Assembly (NCBI GenBank): GCA_033297205.1 | Contig: MU859177.1 | Location: 1-64,000, forward strand | Reading direction: 5' to 3' | DNA from: Pseudoneurospora amorphoporcata | Lineage: Eukaryota > Ascomycota > Sordariomycetes > Sordariales > Sordariaceae | DNA length: 64,000 bases | Shown: piece by piece, positions 1 to 11,489 of the stretch | Position numbering within the stretch: position 1 is the first letter of the stretch | Layout of the letters: every line of letters begins with the position of its first letter | The notes under the pieces: model-generated | What the model saw: the letters and a program-made list of their open reading frames with translations, nothing else | Database searches by the model: none | Told to the model about the DNA's origin: nothing | Position numbers and translations under genes: made by a program

Positions 1-2
1 AG

Positions 3-47
3 GTTGAGAAGATCAACAAGGCCTTCGAGACCAAAGAAGTTTATTAG
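3..47 (+). CDS. C-terminal end of an unidentified gene (partial)
   Basis: A short open frame runs in from the left edge and ends VEKINKAFETKEVY-stop (TAG at 45-47). The codon choice and amphipathic ending look like the tail of an enzyme, but 14 residues are too few to name a family. The frame could also be chance, because only the left neighbour would show the rest of the gene. Confidence 0.25.
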   Translation, partial: VEKINKAFETKEVY

Positions 48-488
48 CTGAATTTGAACTACTGTTCCAAGCCCTGATCACAGCCCTTGTCACATTGATA
101 AACTAAACAACTATCACAACCGGGGCTGGTCAGCGGTAGAGGTATATATAATAAAATAGATAGGGGTAGATAGGTATCCAGACGGCCATCATAGGAGTCA
201 AGAGGAACACGTCGCTATCAACATTGAAGTTTAAGCCCACTAAAACAAATTATAGTAGCGCAGTCCATCCTTCCTCCGCGCTGCTTAACCCAGCCTTTAG
301 GTTGGCTAGTTGGGTACGTCTATGGTTGCATCCTGCCTGCTTATGTAAAGCGGCTCAAGTGGGCTATTTTCCACGACTTCACCTCTCGCATCTCACTGTT
401 CACTCCGAGTTTAAAGAAACCTCGATTTCCTTTAGTTACAAATCAACATACAGGATAGTACGGTCCCTTTAGAACCAACAAAATTATT
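48..488. other. Intergenic, nothing recognised
   Basis: A+T-rich stretch between the left-edge fragment and the zinc-finger/TPR pseudogene. The 82-codon ORF here shows no family resemblance. It would hold the former promoter of the pseudogene. Confidence 0.4.
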
Positions 489-2385
489 TACTCTGAACCC
501 ATAGCCAATATCTCAGCCTTAGTACCTTCATGCCTCAACGGGTTTAGGTTACTAAACGACAATTTTACGGCCCTGCTCCTAGAGTCTAGCCGGGTAGACG
601 GTAATATCCCCGAGGATTTTCGACCTTCAATTAAAAGTGGGCTAGGCAGATTCCGAGTATAGGTAACGAATCTAGGGGCACATCGCACAAGGAATTCCTT
701 ATTAGATTACAGGCTACAGGATGCATCTCACATCAGGACCCAAGTAACCAATCTATTGAACGGCCTATTAGAATGCCTTCAAGATGGTGAGTTTGAGCCT
801 TAAGAGATTCACAGCTCGTACAAGGCTAATGTGTAAGGTTAGGAATTACAAAAGCTTCAATAGCCAACGGAATAATCGAACCGTAGGACAAAATGGAACC
901 CACATCGGAGGACAAGGACTCAGACAGTGATGACTTTGAACCTTATGCTCTTGCAGGTCTTACGGAACTATCCCAGATTGTCTCTGAAGCTTCCGAAATA
1001 ATTAACTGCCTCTTCACGCTATCTGTCTCGATCCATAATCCCGCCCCTCACGATCGATTCAGGCGGTCAGTAATGACGGACACCTCTCCCTACGAAGAGT
1101 TCGACACAGCTCATATCCGGCACAAGTTTCCTTCCGCAAATCAAGGAATCGTTAGGCAGCTTGGAAAAGCCAACTCCTTCAGGCGCCAGTATTTTCGGTA
1201 TCGAGAGGAGCACCATCGGAAACTTGCGCAAGGACTGCCCGACGAGAGAATGGAGCCGCCATGCGATAACACAAAGACAATAGCGGACAGCACTGTGGCC
1301 TCGTCTCTTCCGCAACACCTGAAGACATCCAAACTGGACGGTTCTGGCTTTGAAAACTGCGACATCCGTTCCGAGGCTGGTCGAACCGAAAGCTCTTTTG
1401 CTCCCAGCTCTGCTCCTGATGGATCTAGATCAAGGATGCCTTCAATGCCAGACGAAGCACAACAAGGGCCATTCGAATACCCCTTCTATTACCGGGTGAT
1501 ATTAGTTAAGACAACGACAGAATGGAGGTGAGAAACACCCGATGGGCTACACTTCTTCAGGTTCTTTTCTATACTAATCACTCGCTATACAGAAAACATG
1601 TTTTTGGAGACTTACGGCCTTACATCTGCCTATATCCGGACTGTTCCGCTGCAGGGCAAGACTTCTAACGACGTCACCAGTGGATACAGCATGTCCAGAA
1701 AGCTCATTGGAAGATATTGCTCTGTCCTTTAGGGTGCAAAGACTTGCACATCGAAAACATACTCGCACTGGAAGCCCATCTGGCAACGTTTCACAAGGAA
1801 CATGCAGAGACTCTGAGCCCCGAGAGCCTCATTCAACTGTCTGAATAAGAAAGACCGCTTGATACGTCCAAAAAATGCGAGTTATGTGACGAAGAGCTAG
1901 ACTCGTTCAAGGCATACGCACGCCATGTTGGACGGCACCAAGAAGACGTAGCTCTGTTCGTGCTACCGGACCGTGGACTGGACGAGGAATCGCTAGAAGG
2001 CTACGAGAAGGCGCTCGGGCCGGATCATACGTCGACTCTCAATACAGTTAACGACTTGGGCTACCTCTATTCGGATCAGGGCCGGCTAAAGGAGGCTGAA
2101 ACGATGTATCAGCGAGCGCTAGAAGGCAAGGAGAAGGCGCTCGGACCGGATCATACGTCGACTCTCGATACAGTTTACAACTTGGGCATTCTCTATCAGA
2201 CTCAGGGCCGGCTAAAGGAGGCTGAAGTGATGTATCAGCGGGCGCTGTCTGGTTATTCAGCAGCCTTAGGCTCGTCCCACGCGAAATCTCTCCTTGTCGT
2301 AAAGAATATAGCATCTTTACAACTTGCAAAAGGTAGCCTCTCCCTGCAAGAACTAATAGTTAAGTTTGCTAACATTAACAACTAG
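489..2385 (+). pseudogene. RIP-damaged C2H2 zinc-finger / TPR protein gene
   Basis: One reading frame can be followed across three exons (489-786, 864-1527, 1593-2385). The intron at 787-863 starts GTGAGT, and the intron at 1528-1592 has a TACTAAT branch site. The N-terminal block (LDYRLQDASHIRTQV, then HNPAPHDRF, then FRYREEHHRKL) is the conserved front part of a fungal family with degenerate C2H2 fingers. The finger block follows (YICLYPDC, LLCPLGC, CELCDEEL, HVGRHQEDVALF). Two and a half kinesin-light-chain-type TPR units close the protein. The frame holds four stops: TAG 660-662, TAG 884-886, TAA 1666-1668 and TAA 1846-1848. Each can come from one CpA-to-TpA change on either strand (Trp or Gln codons). 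No ATG opens the frame; an ATA at 501-503 in good start context may be the lost start. Proteins of this type often accompany fungal NLR-like genes, but no partner is visible here. The gene is very likely dead. Confidence 0.75.
1999..2376 (+). repeat. 126-bp tandem TPR-coding repeat
   Basis: Units at 1999-2124 and 2125-2250 are nearly identical in DNA and each encodes 42 residues containing ALGPDHTSTL and GRLKEAE. A third unit (2251-2376) is divergent. High identity between units is usual for TPR arrays in fungal NLR-type genes, where unit number changes by recombination. Confidence 0.8.
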
Positions 2386-4079
2386 GTTCATCGTGAGAAA
2401 TCGAATCGTCGTTCAATTATTCTTCGGCAGATGAAATTACCTCCACGATAGTTGAAGCTCCGCTTCAATTAGGTTCATCAGCCGCGACTAAGACGTCGTT
2501 GTGGAGGAGGCGCTCAAAAATTTGGAATAGCTTGCGAGATAAGATACGCAGAACCCCTACGAGAACTACGCCATCTGAATCGACGGAAGGCTGAACATAA
2601 AGTTGGAATTGCGTTGTAGTAAGTGTGACGACATGGCCGTTAGGGTGCTCATGGCACATTACATTATATGGATCCACTTGGGCTTGCACTCGTAGCTCCA
2701 TAGGGTCGTGGGTATAAAACCTCTCCCTCTCGGTCACTTTCCTAGTTAGGCCTTTCTGCTTCTTCAATTCAGTATCTTCGATTCAACGTGTGCCTCGCTC
2801 AGTCTTTGTACGTGCCAAGGCCTCGCGCCGTCACAGTAAGGTGACTTAGCTGTTACGCAATGTAGTGACTTTACAAGTTCCTGCAACAAGTAGCCAAGGA
2901 TCTGTTTCGGGTTTGTGAAGGTTGACGATGAGGCAGCCAGGATAATGTATGCCTAGCCCACCTAATGGCCTCAGCTGGGCTTGGCGAGAGCGAAGGTGAT
3001 GAAAACGTTTCGAGAAATGGCGGCGCTTTTGTCCGAGTCATCCAAACCCCTGTCAAAACCTCCTCCCATAGACAAGCTTCCCCTCACTGGCTTATCTATG
3101 GGAGAGCGGACGGGATCCCGAGTTTTCCAGTGGGTATGGTCGTATGTGCTATGATGTTGTCGAACTTTGCTTTATGTAGTTTGGTTGGCTGCAATGCGCT
3201 ACAGCTGGAAACATGCCGATTCATCACTGAACATGGCCGTGACTGACAACGGGACACTGGCTTTTATCGTCACCGAGTCAAACACACCCGTCCCATCGAA
3301 AGTAAGTATCGATACGAACAGGACATACGCAAATATCCCATGGGCACACCTTGTCGCATTCGGCGATCAAAGCTCGTCGGGACACAACTGAATGCGGCCA
3401 AGGGTGGGGAATCGGGTCCGGTCCATCACCGGAGAATATTTCCAGCAAACTGAGGTGCTTCACAGACAGGGCGGGACTCTACCTGAAGGTTTGCAAGTGG
3501 AAACTTCAAAATGTAAAATACCGAGGACTCAAGGCCGCACCGTACTGGTCTACTGGAGCTTGGGCTAGAAAGTGATTTTTTTTTTCCATTCCGTTTCTCA
3601 CCCTGATGATGCCTTGAGCGCTCCACGATATTGACATGACCCATAGCAGGTACCTACCTCTATCTTCCCTCCCAGGCAAAATGGCACAGTTATATGTGTC
3701 CAGAAACACACAACCTCATGGATGATGGGATGGCCAGTCGAGGCCAGCATCAAACTTGTCCTCGTGGTACCTCTATCACGACATGAAGTCAACCTTCCCC
3801 GCACGAGCACGATGGATTTGCTTCTGAGTGTGCTCATTGACGAAGGTCTGGCGCCTCGTTGCTCATGTTTGGTCACTCGCTCGGTTATCAGGAAGGTTGA
3901 TGGCGTATGGCCTAGTAACTGCCTGCCATCTTCCCCAAGAAAGTTTATGTCTATAAAGTCCTCAGCCGAAGATTCCCTTCAGCATTTATTTCTCAACACT
4001 TGCATGCAGAGATTCTCAAAGTTACCTCTTATCGAACCCCAATATAACCTACGTTAGGTATCCAAAGAAAACCATCAAC
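2386..4079. other. Intergenic, no supported gene
   Basis: Several short ORFs are present, the most protein-like being a 100-codon minus-strand frame at 2465-2767. None has a recognisable domain, good start context plus introns, or a matching neighbour. The 3722-4057 plus-strand frame is also unsupported. Confidence 0.4.
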
Positions 4080-4380
4080 ATGTAAGCAATCTACACACCA
4101 AACCATGCCCTGCCCTCGATCAACTTCATGTCCTCCCGCCCCCTCCAGCAATTTGAAAAAATATCTAGGGTATCATACCTAGTAACATCCCACACACACA
4201 CACACACACAGGTGCACCACAACAGAAACCCGCGAAATCAAAGAAACCAACGGCAAGAAACACGCCGTCATCAAGTACGTGACCACAGACTGCGGTTCAT
4301 CCACTTGCAGAAAGTCAAAGTCCTATGATCCTTCTGTCCCGAAGAAGAAGAAGGATAAGGGAAAGGGTCGTGCGACTTGA
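4080..4380 (+). CDS. Small hypothetical protein, start codon split by an intron
   Basis: Proposed exons are 4080-4081 (AT) and 4212-4380, joined over an intron at 4082-4211 (GTAAGC ... CACACAG). This restores ATG followed by a frame of 56 residues starting MCTTTETREIKETNGKK. It contains Cys-Gly-Ser-Ser-Thr-Cys in the middle and a very basic end (KKKKDKGKGRAT) before TGA. Small fungal proteins beginning Met-Cys with spaced cysteines are common, but I do not know a function. The intron ends in a run of CA dinucleotides that supplies the acceptor. The alternative is that the frame begins at another upstream exon; the second exon itself looks coding. Confidence 0.5.
4190..4210. repeat. (CA)n microsatellite
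   Basis: About ten CA units directly before the proposed 3' splice site of the small gene. Length changes would move the intron length but not the reading frame. Confidence 0.9.
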
Positions 4381-4870
4381 GCACCTGCCTAGGTAGGTAC
4401 CCTACTCGTGAAGGCTGGAAGCAGGGATGGGGTGGAAAGGAAGGAAAATTGACGTGATAAGGTACCTAAGGTACTGGGATAAAGTGAGTCTAGGTAGAAG
4501 TGGTTAATGAACATTAGCTACAAAGGGACATGGAAGTGAAAACGAACAAAAATGATAGAATGGAAGGGAGCACGGGGAGAGCACGGAGGGAGGAGAGAAA
4601 CTGGTAATTGGCCTGAGGAGAGACAACTACCTGTACACCAGGGCAGGTACATCTAGGTAGGTACCTTAGGTAGTTGGAATACGATAAAGCAACACGAATG
4701 AAGAAACTGCCTTTATGTTCCTTCCATCTGTCACCAACATGTACGTCGTGTGACCCCAACACAAACAAGGTAAAGGTGCTAAGGAAACCAGCTCTCTACC
4801 TCTACCTACGGCACCTAGGTAAGTGACATTTACCTCTGTCGCTGTGCGGCTTACCTACCTTACCTTACCT
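4381..4870. repeat. TACCTAGGTA-rich intergenic stretch
   Basis: Degenerate CCTA/TAGG tetramers recur here, for example CTAGGTAGGTACC near 4390 and 4650, GGTACCTAAGGTAC near 4460, and TTACCTACCTTACCTTACCTT near 4851. Similar words recur near 16390, 16560, 47440, 53810, 55640 and 63490, always outside genes. From 4871 to 5272 I see only pyrimidine-rich sequence and the 3' flank of the next gene. Confidence 0.6.
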
Positions 4871-5272
4871 TGCCTTAAGATATTATACAAGTATCCATCA
4901 ATTTCTGTCCTGCAAGTTTCCTTCTAAGAAGTATCATCGCGAGTAAAAATTATCATTAAAGAAAACTTAAATAACTAAAAGCATCTAGAAAACCATGACG
5001 ACTTTTTAGCTCCGCATTGAGCCCTTGTATTGTCCCCCCCCTTTTTTTTTCCCCCTTCCTAGGCCCTCCGAAGCTCCTGTTTACCATGGAAAGCATAATA
5101 ACCAGTGAGGGCACCCATAACTCCCGCCCCTGCCCGGGTATCTATCTTCTTTCCAGTCCGCCCTTTTCCTGCTCACTACCCACCTCTAAATATAGCAAAC
5201 CATCTTTTTTTTTTTCCCCCCCCACTAGTAACACATATCCCAATTGGATAACCGCAAGAAAAATAAATAAAT

Positions 5273-8200
5273 TCAAGCAATCCCCAACCACCTCAAGGCC
5301 TTCCGCTGCTCTCCTCCCGCCACCGCCACCCCTCCTGCCATCCCTACGACTCCTCCTCCAGTCGACTGCGAAACTTGTTGATCCTTTATCGTCGTAGTAG
5401 TTTTCCTGGAAGAAGGGCGGGTATAATTATTGTTTCCGCCGCCGTTACCTGGGTCCGGCTGGTTGGTGTTGCACGGGCTCAGGGGCCTGTTAGGCGCGTT
5501 TGCGGCGTTGGTGTTGGTCTTGGTCTTGGTCTTTGTGGCGTTTTTCCTCTTCTTGAGATTCTTGTTGGCCTTCTGGTGACCTCCATCAGCCTCCAGCGCC
5601 GCAGCCATTGCTCCCAATCCTACCACTGCTGGAGCCGGTGCCGCCGTCGTGGCTGTCTCACTCTCGGCGCTGTTCCTGCTCTTCGTCTTCTTGCTTCCTT
5701 TCTTATCCTTCTTTCCCATACCACCGCGTCCCTTCTCACGAACCCCCCCATTGTTAGTCTTCAACTCCCTCTCCACATCCCCAGTCCCGCGGCCACGACC
5801 CTGACCACCAATAACTTCATTTGTTTTTGGCGGCAAAGGACATACCAACCCCTGCCCACTAGCATGAAACCTCTCCCCAAAATCCTTCCTCCCCCCACCC
5901 AACAACGCGTCCAAATCCACCACCTCCCTATTTCCCGCCGGGCTGCGATGGCCCATTACAGACCCCAGGACAGATGCGGCGGTGGTGGTGGTGGCGCCAG
6001 CAGCTTGAGCCACATGCGCCTCAAGCTGACTCTTCAAGAACATGGGCATGAGGCGGCGCTCTTCAAAGTCGATTTCAAAGAAATCGAAGGGGTCATCGTC
6101 CGATTCCATGTTGTCTGTGTCATCGCCGTTGGCTTCGGAATCGTCCGTGTTAAAGTCTGTTCCATCGTCCCCGGTTGAGAGGAGGGATGAAGTAGTGGAT
6201 GCGCCTGACGTGCGGGAGAGGGGGGATTGGAGTCTGTTTGTTGTTGTCGCTGCCCCTGTGCCGGGTGTTGTCGCAGTAGTGGTGGTTATGACAGGAACGA
6301 TATGTGGTGGAAGTATCTGCTGCCACTGACCCTGTCCCTGCCCCTGCCCCTGACTCTGTACACAAGTGGTAGCTGTGCTGATGGTGGATAAAGGGATCTG
6401 AGTCCGCGTCCGCGTCTGCGTCCGTGGGCTGATGGTGCTGGACCCCGAGGGCGATGCGGGTGTTGGTCTGCTGCACATACCGCTGCCGCTGATGCTGGGG
6501 CGTTGGGATCTTTCTCTGGCTATGGAATGGGGAGATTGGGGTGGGATGACGGTGGGGGTTGCTACGGGGACTGTGCCGTGGCTTATGAGGGTGTTGCTGC
6601 GGGTGATTGAGGTGCTGAGGGTTGATGAGCAGTGGGAGCAGGGAGGAGGGGAGATGGAGCGGGTCGTCGTGGGTAGGTGGATGGTTGCTGTGGGCGGCAT
6701 GTAGGTGTTGAAGTGCCCGTTGCTGTGGTTTTGGCCGTTGCTGTGGACGTAGGTGTGAGTGTGGTTGTAGGTGTCTGTTGGAGAAACAGGGAGGAGAGGT
6801 GGTGGAGGAGTGGACATGGCTGTAAAGGCTGGAATCACCGCAGATGAAGGCCTGTGGCGTGGTGAGTGTTGTGGTGGGAGCAGAGGCGCAATGCTGGTAT
6901 TCGTCAAGTTGCTGCTCTTGGTGCTCAAGGCCTTTGCCGTGGCCCCCCTTTCCTCCGGCACAGCATCATTGTCTGTAGACACCGGTACACCACTTGACTG
7001 GGGCTTGTAAAAGTCCGAGACCGACGCCAAAGCATCACGAATGGCCCCAACGCACTCCGAAATCTCAGCTTCGGGTGCCGTAGCCGAAAGTCGATAATCA
7101 GCCATCGAGAATATGGTCGTATCCGCTTCATTGGCAATGCCAACCACCTTCATCACCTGGCTCCCCATAAGCTTCTGCATAGCCAACATGGTAGACAAGT
7201 GCTCAACCGGGTACTCGATAAGGAGAAACCGAACATTGTCGTTTCCACGCAAATAAGTGTCGATATGGGGAATGATAAGACTCGCCAGCAGCGTGGGATT
7301 GGAGAAGGGGTTCTCCTTGGATTGCTGGGTCAGCGGCTGGGAGGTGAAGGTTTGCATAGCGTTTCCTATCAGATATCTATAGACAGGACAGTCGGGTCAG
7401 TCTCTCCTCACCAAACGTTTATTATGGAACGAAGCCTACCGCAAACCCAATCGCCCGCTCCGCGACATCCCATCGCCATTGGAAGGAAACCCAAGCTGCT
7501 CGACCTTGGCCATCACAGCTTGCTTGAAGTCCTTCTTGACACCGCCCTCTGCGCCAATGGCCAAGATGAGATCGACCTTCCTCTCAGCTTCCTTTTGCTG
7601 GTCCATTTCGGCGCACATCAAGGGCTCCCAGAGGCTACGCAATTGCGGGTCTGGTGAGTCTGAGGCTGATGAAAGGTAGTCGATCTCCTCAACTGGAGTA
7701 TGGTTGTCGAGGACCGATCGGAGGGTGTTTTGCACCCAGACGGCAGTCTTGTTGTGGGTAGACAGGTCATGGAATCTGCTTGCTGACAGTGACGGTGTTA
7801 TGGGGAAAGAAGCGGGGAAGACGTAGCCAGGTGTAGGCGTGGTTGACTGCGGCTCCGGCTTGGGCTGTGCTTCGTACCGGTAAGGGTCATACTCGGAAGC
7901 GGTATACATGTTGTGTTCGATGGAGGTCATGTTGTCCTTCAGCTCCTTGGTGTTGTGAGGACTTACAGCTGTCGCATCCGTCTTTGGGGAATCAGTCGAG
8001 GTGGATGGTCGGTGATTGGCGTCGAAGCAGTCTTTGTAGCGACTGGATACGAAGCTGAACTGGTCATCAGGTTTGCCGTTTGAGAAGTGGATCACGTAAT
8101 GCTCATTGAAGGGTAGGAGGGGCTCAAAAGACTTCGCCGTTTCATCTGATGGTGTTCGCTGCCCTTCGGTTCCGATAACGCCGTCGTCGTCGTCAAGGTT

Positions 8201-9523
8201 CAGCCGTTCCACCGCCCTTGGCTTTTTCTCGAATAAATTTCGAAGCGGGACGTGGAACCGTGGCGGTTTGGGAGATACCGCTGTCGCGTGGCCTCGGGCT
8301 CCCACGTGGGTTGCATCGTGGGTTGTAGGGGTGGCCGTTGAGTAATTCGATAAGCTTGCTGTGCCGTCCCATTCTCGGTCTTTGTTTTCGGTACCGGTAC
8401 CTGAACCCAGCATTGTGGTTGCGACGCCAATGCCTGCGCCACCTGCAAACTCCTCCCTTGCATTCCAATGTTGGGCAGACGCCTTTGGCGACGCCATGGA
8501 AGTCATTTGCGCATTGTCAAAATCGTCCACCCTGAGATTAAATTGGGTTGCCCTCAGGTTCTGGGGAGGCTCATAAGACCTTGCTTTCCTCAGCTGCCCC
8601 TGAGTGGTTTTCTTCGGAGGTGAGATTGCCAAGAAAGACGTTGTTGTTGTTGTTCTTGCAGGGTTCGACGGGAAGAGAAGCGGTGATGGGAGTAGCTGGA
8701 ATGCGTTTGTGTTTGCGGCCGCAGACGTGTCAAAATCGACTTCCCTCTCTCGGATCATTCCGTCGGGAGCGGCAACCATATTTTCAACGGCCGACATGCT
8801 CAAGCTTCTTGCACGTGGCCGAATCAGTCCGAAATCCAATGGCACGCTGAGGTCAACGTCATGGTTTGGCGGCTGAAGATTTTCTGTTTCCCTATCGAGC
8901 GCATCAGCAGCCCGCATGGCTTTCGTGATTGGATCTTCCATCTTGTCGTCGTCCTCCCCTCGGTTGGCTTCGTTACCCATGTTTGCCCAAACATCCTTGT
9001 TGACATCGGGGTTCCCGGCCCATGGGTCACTCGATTTTGGGTCGATTATTGAGCCGACGTCAAATTCATCGTCTTCGAGACTCCTGAGACCCTGGCTCAT
9101 AAGTCGGTCAAAGATGGCTGCCGCTTTTTCCAGGTTCCCTGCCGTGTATGCCTTTCCAATTGCATCCAGACACATGAGCTTGGCGTCACGTGTCCCCCCT
9201 TCTAGAAAGACGGCCCGCTTTCTCTCGGCCGTCGAGTGTTGAAGGAACTCCATGGCCACTGAATGCCTCCGCTTGGCTGCGTTGTGAATGGTTGAGATGA
9301 TATTTCGGGGGTGGGATCTGTGACGTAACCGTTTCTGTTCGTGTGATGTCGGAGATGTTAATATGTAATGCTGAATCTTTGGAAGGACCATAATCTGCGA
9401 TGAAGGAGGGAGGAGGTATAGCTGCGTAGCGACAACCTCTTCTGGACCTTCCAGTGCTATAACACTGCCTCCATGTCGTTCCTTGGGCTGAGAGGGCTTT
9501 GTTGGTGGGTTATGGCTGGCCAT
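5273..9523 (-). CDS. Large low-complexity protein (gastric-mucin-like family)
   Basis: Two exons (9523-7440 and 7376-5273) join over a 63-bp intron at 7377-7439 (GTAGGC ... CTATAG). The join turns SGRLGLR into LRYLIGNAMQTF and gives one protein of 1395 residues. Taken separately, the two halves would look like two genes. Two conserved blocks stand out. One is around residues 645-690 (QQKEAERKVDLILAIGAEGG). The other follows the intron (LIIPHIDTYLRGNDNVRFLL, EYPVEHLSTMLAMQKLMG). This pair is known from Pezizomycotina proteins annotated 'gastric mucin-like'; no biochemical role is established. The N-terminal region has an EFLQHSTAERKRAV segment and acidic, Ser/Thr-rich linkers. The C-terminal third is Thr/Pro/Gly-rich, then Lys-rich, and probably disordered. 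No signal peptide or membrane segment is visible. Confidence 0.8.
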
Positions 9524-11489
9524 ATTGATTGCGCAAAAAAAGTATGGAGATAATGTCTGTATTGAATATGAAACAACAACAAGGCACGTACGACCCGGCG
9601 GTATGGGCTACGTCTGTGGATCGGTCCAGTCAGAGACTATCCCGTTACTACACTTGACTCTCAAGTGTGCAACTGGAAGTTAATTCGCGTTGTTGAGAAG
9701 GTCCGAGACGAAACACGGTAGTGGTGGGTGTACCGCAGGGTGGCTCGCTTTAGCTTTGCTTTGTTGAACAGCAAGACATATAAACAACCAGCTCGTCTAG
9801 CAATGCCTTTTAGTTTTTCGGTTCACAAGTTCCGGTCGACAAACACTCTCCGGTGGCCTGATGAGGAGTGAAACGTAAAGAGTGAGACCGTTGGGTTGCA
9901 TCAACAGCTTGGCTGGACGAACGGGATGAGAGAGTAGAGAAAGTGTGGCTTGCATGGACTTCCACGGACACGGCAGAGAGTTATGAAGCCAAATTAGAGA
10001 AGCCCGTCAGAGACATGGCGTTAAAGGAGGGGGAGTTAGAGGAGAAAAAAAGAAGTAAGGAAGCCGGAAAGAAGCAAGTTTCATCCAAAGAGGAAGATTT
10101 CCGACTCGCAACCCCTTGCAGAACTGACTGGAGGGGTATCGCCGCTTGCCGGAGGGCTCGCCTCTTCGGGTGTGCCCATGGATGGTGGCATGAGAACCCC
10201 GGATCACCAAGGTCATGATATCGGCAGATCCGGGGGATGTTCGCAGCTTCTTGAGGGTGGAACGTGCATCTTGATGATTACACCTTATATTGGAGTCATG
10301 GGATAAGGTCGGACGAGACGCAGAGGTGATCCCAGGGTGCAGGACAAGAATAGACCACAGTTTCCTTGTGTCAGTCATGATGGTTGCTGGTCAGTGCCAA
10401 GTTGCTCAGAGGAATTGCGGGGATGGACGGCTCATGTTTTGTTGGTCTTTTTGTCGAGTTGATCGACGTAGAGTGAAAACAGACAAAAAGAAAATGACAA
10501 AAAGTCAATACAACATCGTCATCAAGGATCCAAGCTAGGATGGGGTGTAGCTCCGTGAAGCGAAGCTCTGCCAGTGGCCAGATCGCAGCGAGGCTCGGGG
10601 AGCACCAACAAAAGTTAATAAGCCGGGGGGTGCTTCAAGCTGTAGGTACCCCGTACTGTGTTCAGCATGATCGGCCTGGGGTAATTGACTTGGGGAATTA
10701 GCGAGGCGAGCAAGGTGAGTCTAGTCCATCTGCCCTCAGAAGCTTTACTCTGTTGGTGATGATGCCTTTCACTGTGCAGTATGCCTGCTTAGTACTCTCA
10801 TCTCACTAAAGCCAGTCCCCGAAATTCGCAAGTATAAAAATTGCAAATCGTTTCTGTTTTCTCGCTTATCAGTTGCATTGTCCACTCTTGGGTTCATGGG
10901 TTAACTTGACAAGGGTCCGGTGTGTGGGTGGGTATGTCATGTTGTTGGTTCTCCGATTGTTTATGTGACTCCTTTTCCACGTTTTCTCACCTCCTTCTAA
11001 AGCGTGCAAACGTGGCAGCATCCAATGTTCTTTCTCCCTCGTGGCGGTTGCCCGCATAGATTGCACACAGGCGGGAGTTTGAAGCTTGTTGAGGGTGCCC
11101 AAGACCGATGACAACCAACCAATGGAGGAGAAGAAAGTGGCTATCAAAGACCATAGTCTGCCCTGTTCGTTTCGAAACTTTGGGATGCCGAGCGGCGCAA
11201 ACGAGCGCCTGTTCATGTTCCTTGGAACCAACCATAGCCCCAGGCAGCGCGCGCATCCGTGAAGCTGAACGGGTAACCGCACATGGCTGCCACAAATTGA
11301 TGGGCTCACGGAGCGCAAAAGGGTCCTTGGAGGTCTGGTCCTGAGAGCCACTGACGCAGTGTACCCGTTCACGAGAAAGAATCTCCCCTAAGGGTCATGC
11401 ATCGAGATACGGGAAAGCATCGAAACGGCTGCCTCATCATTCTTGATGCAGGAGCCCACGATGGGATGCTGCATAGGTCGTGGTCCACT
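9524..11489. other. Intergenic region
   Basis: Holds the promoter of the large low-complexity gene at its left end and the 3' flank of the WD40 gene at its right end. ORFs of up to 167 codons occur on both strands but show no domain, splice pattern or start context worth supporting. Confidence 0.4.

Noticed and set aside
5375..6704. Plus-strand ORFs opposite the low-complexity gene
   Set aside because: Antisense of Thr/Pro/Gly-repeat coding sequence; no independent signal.
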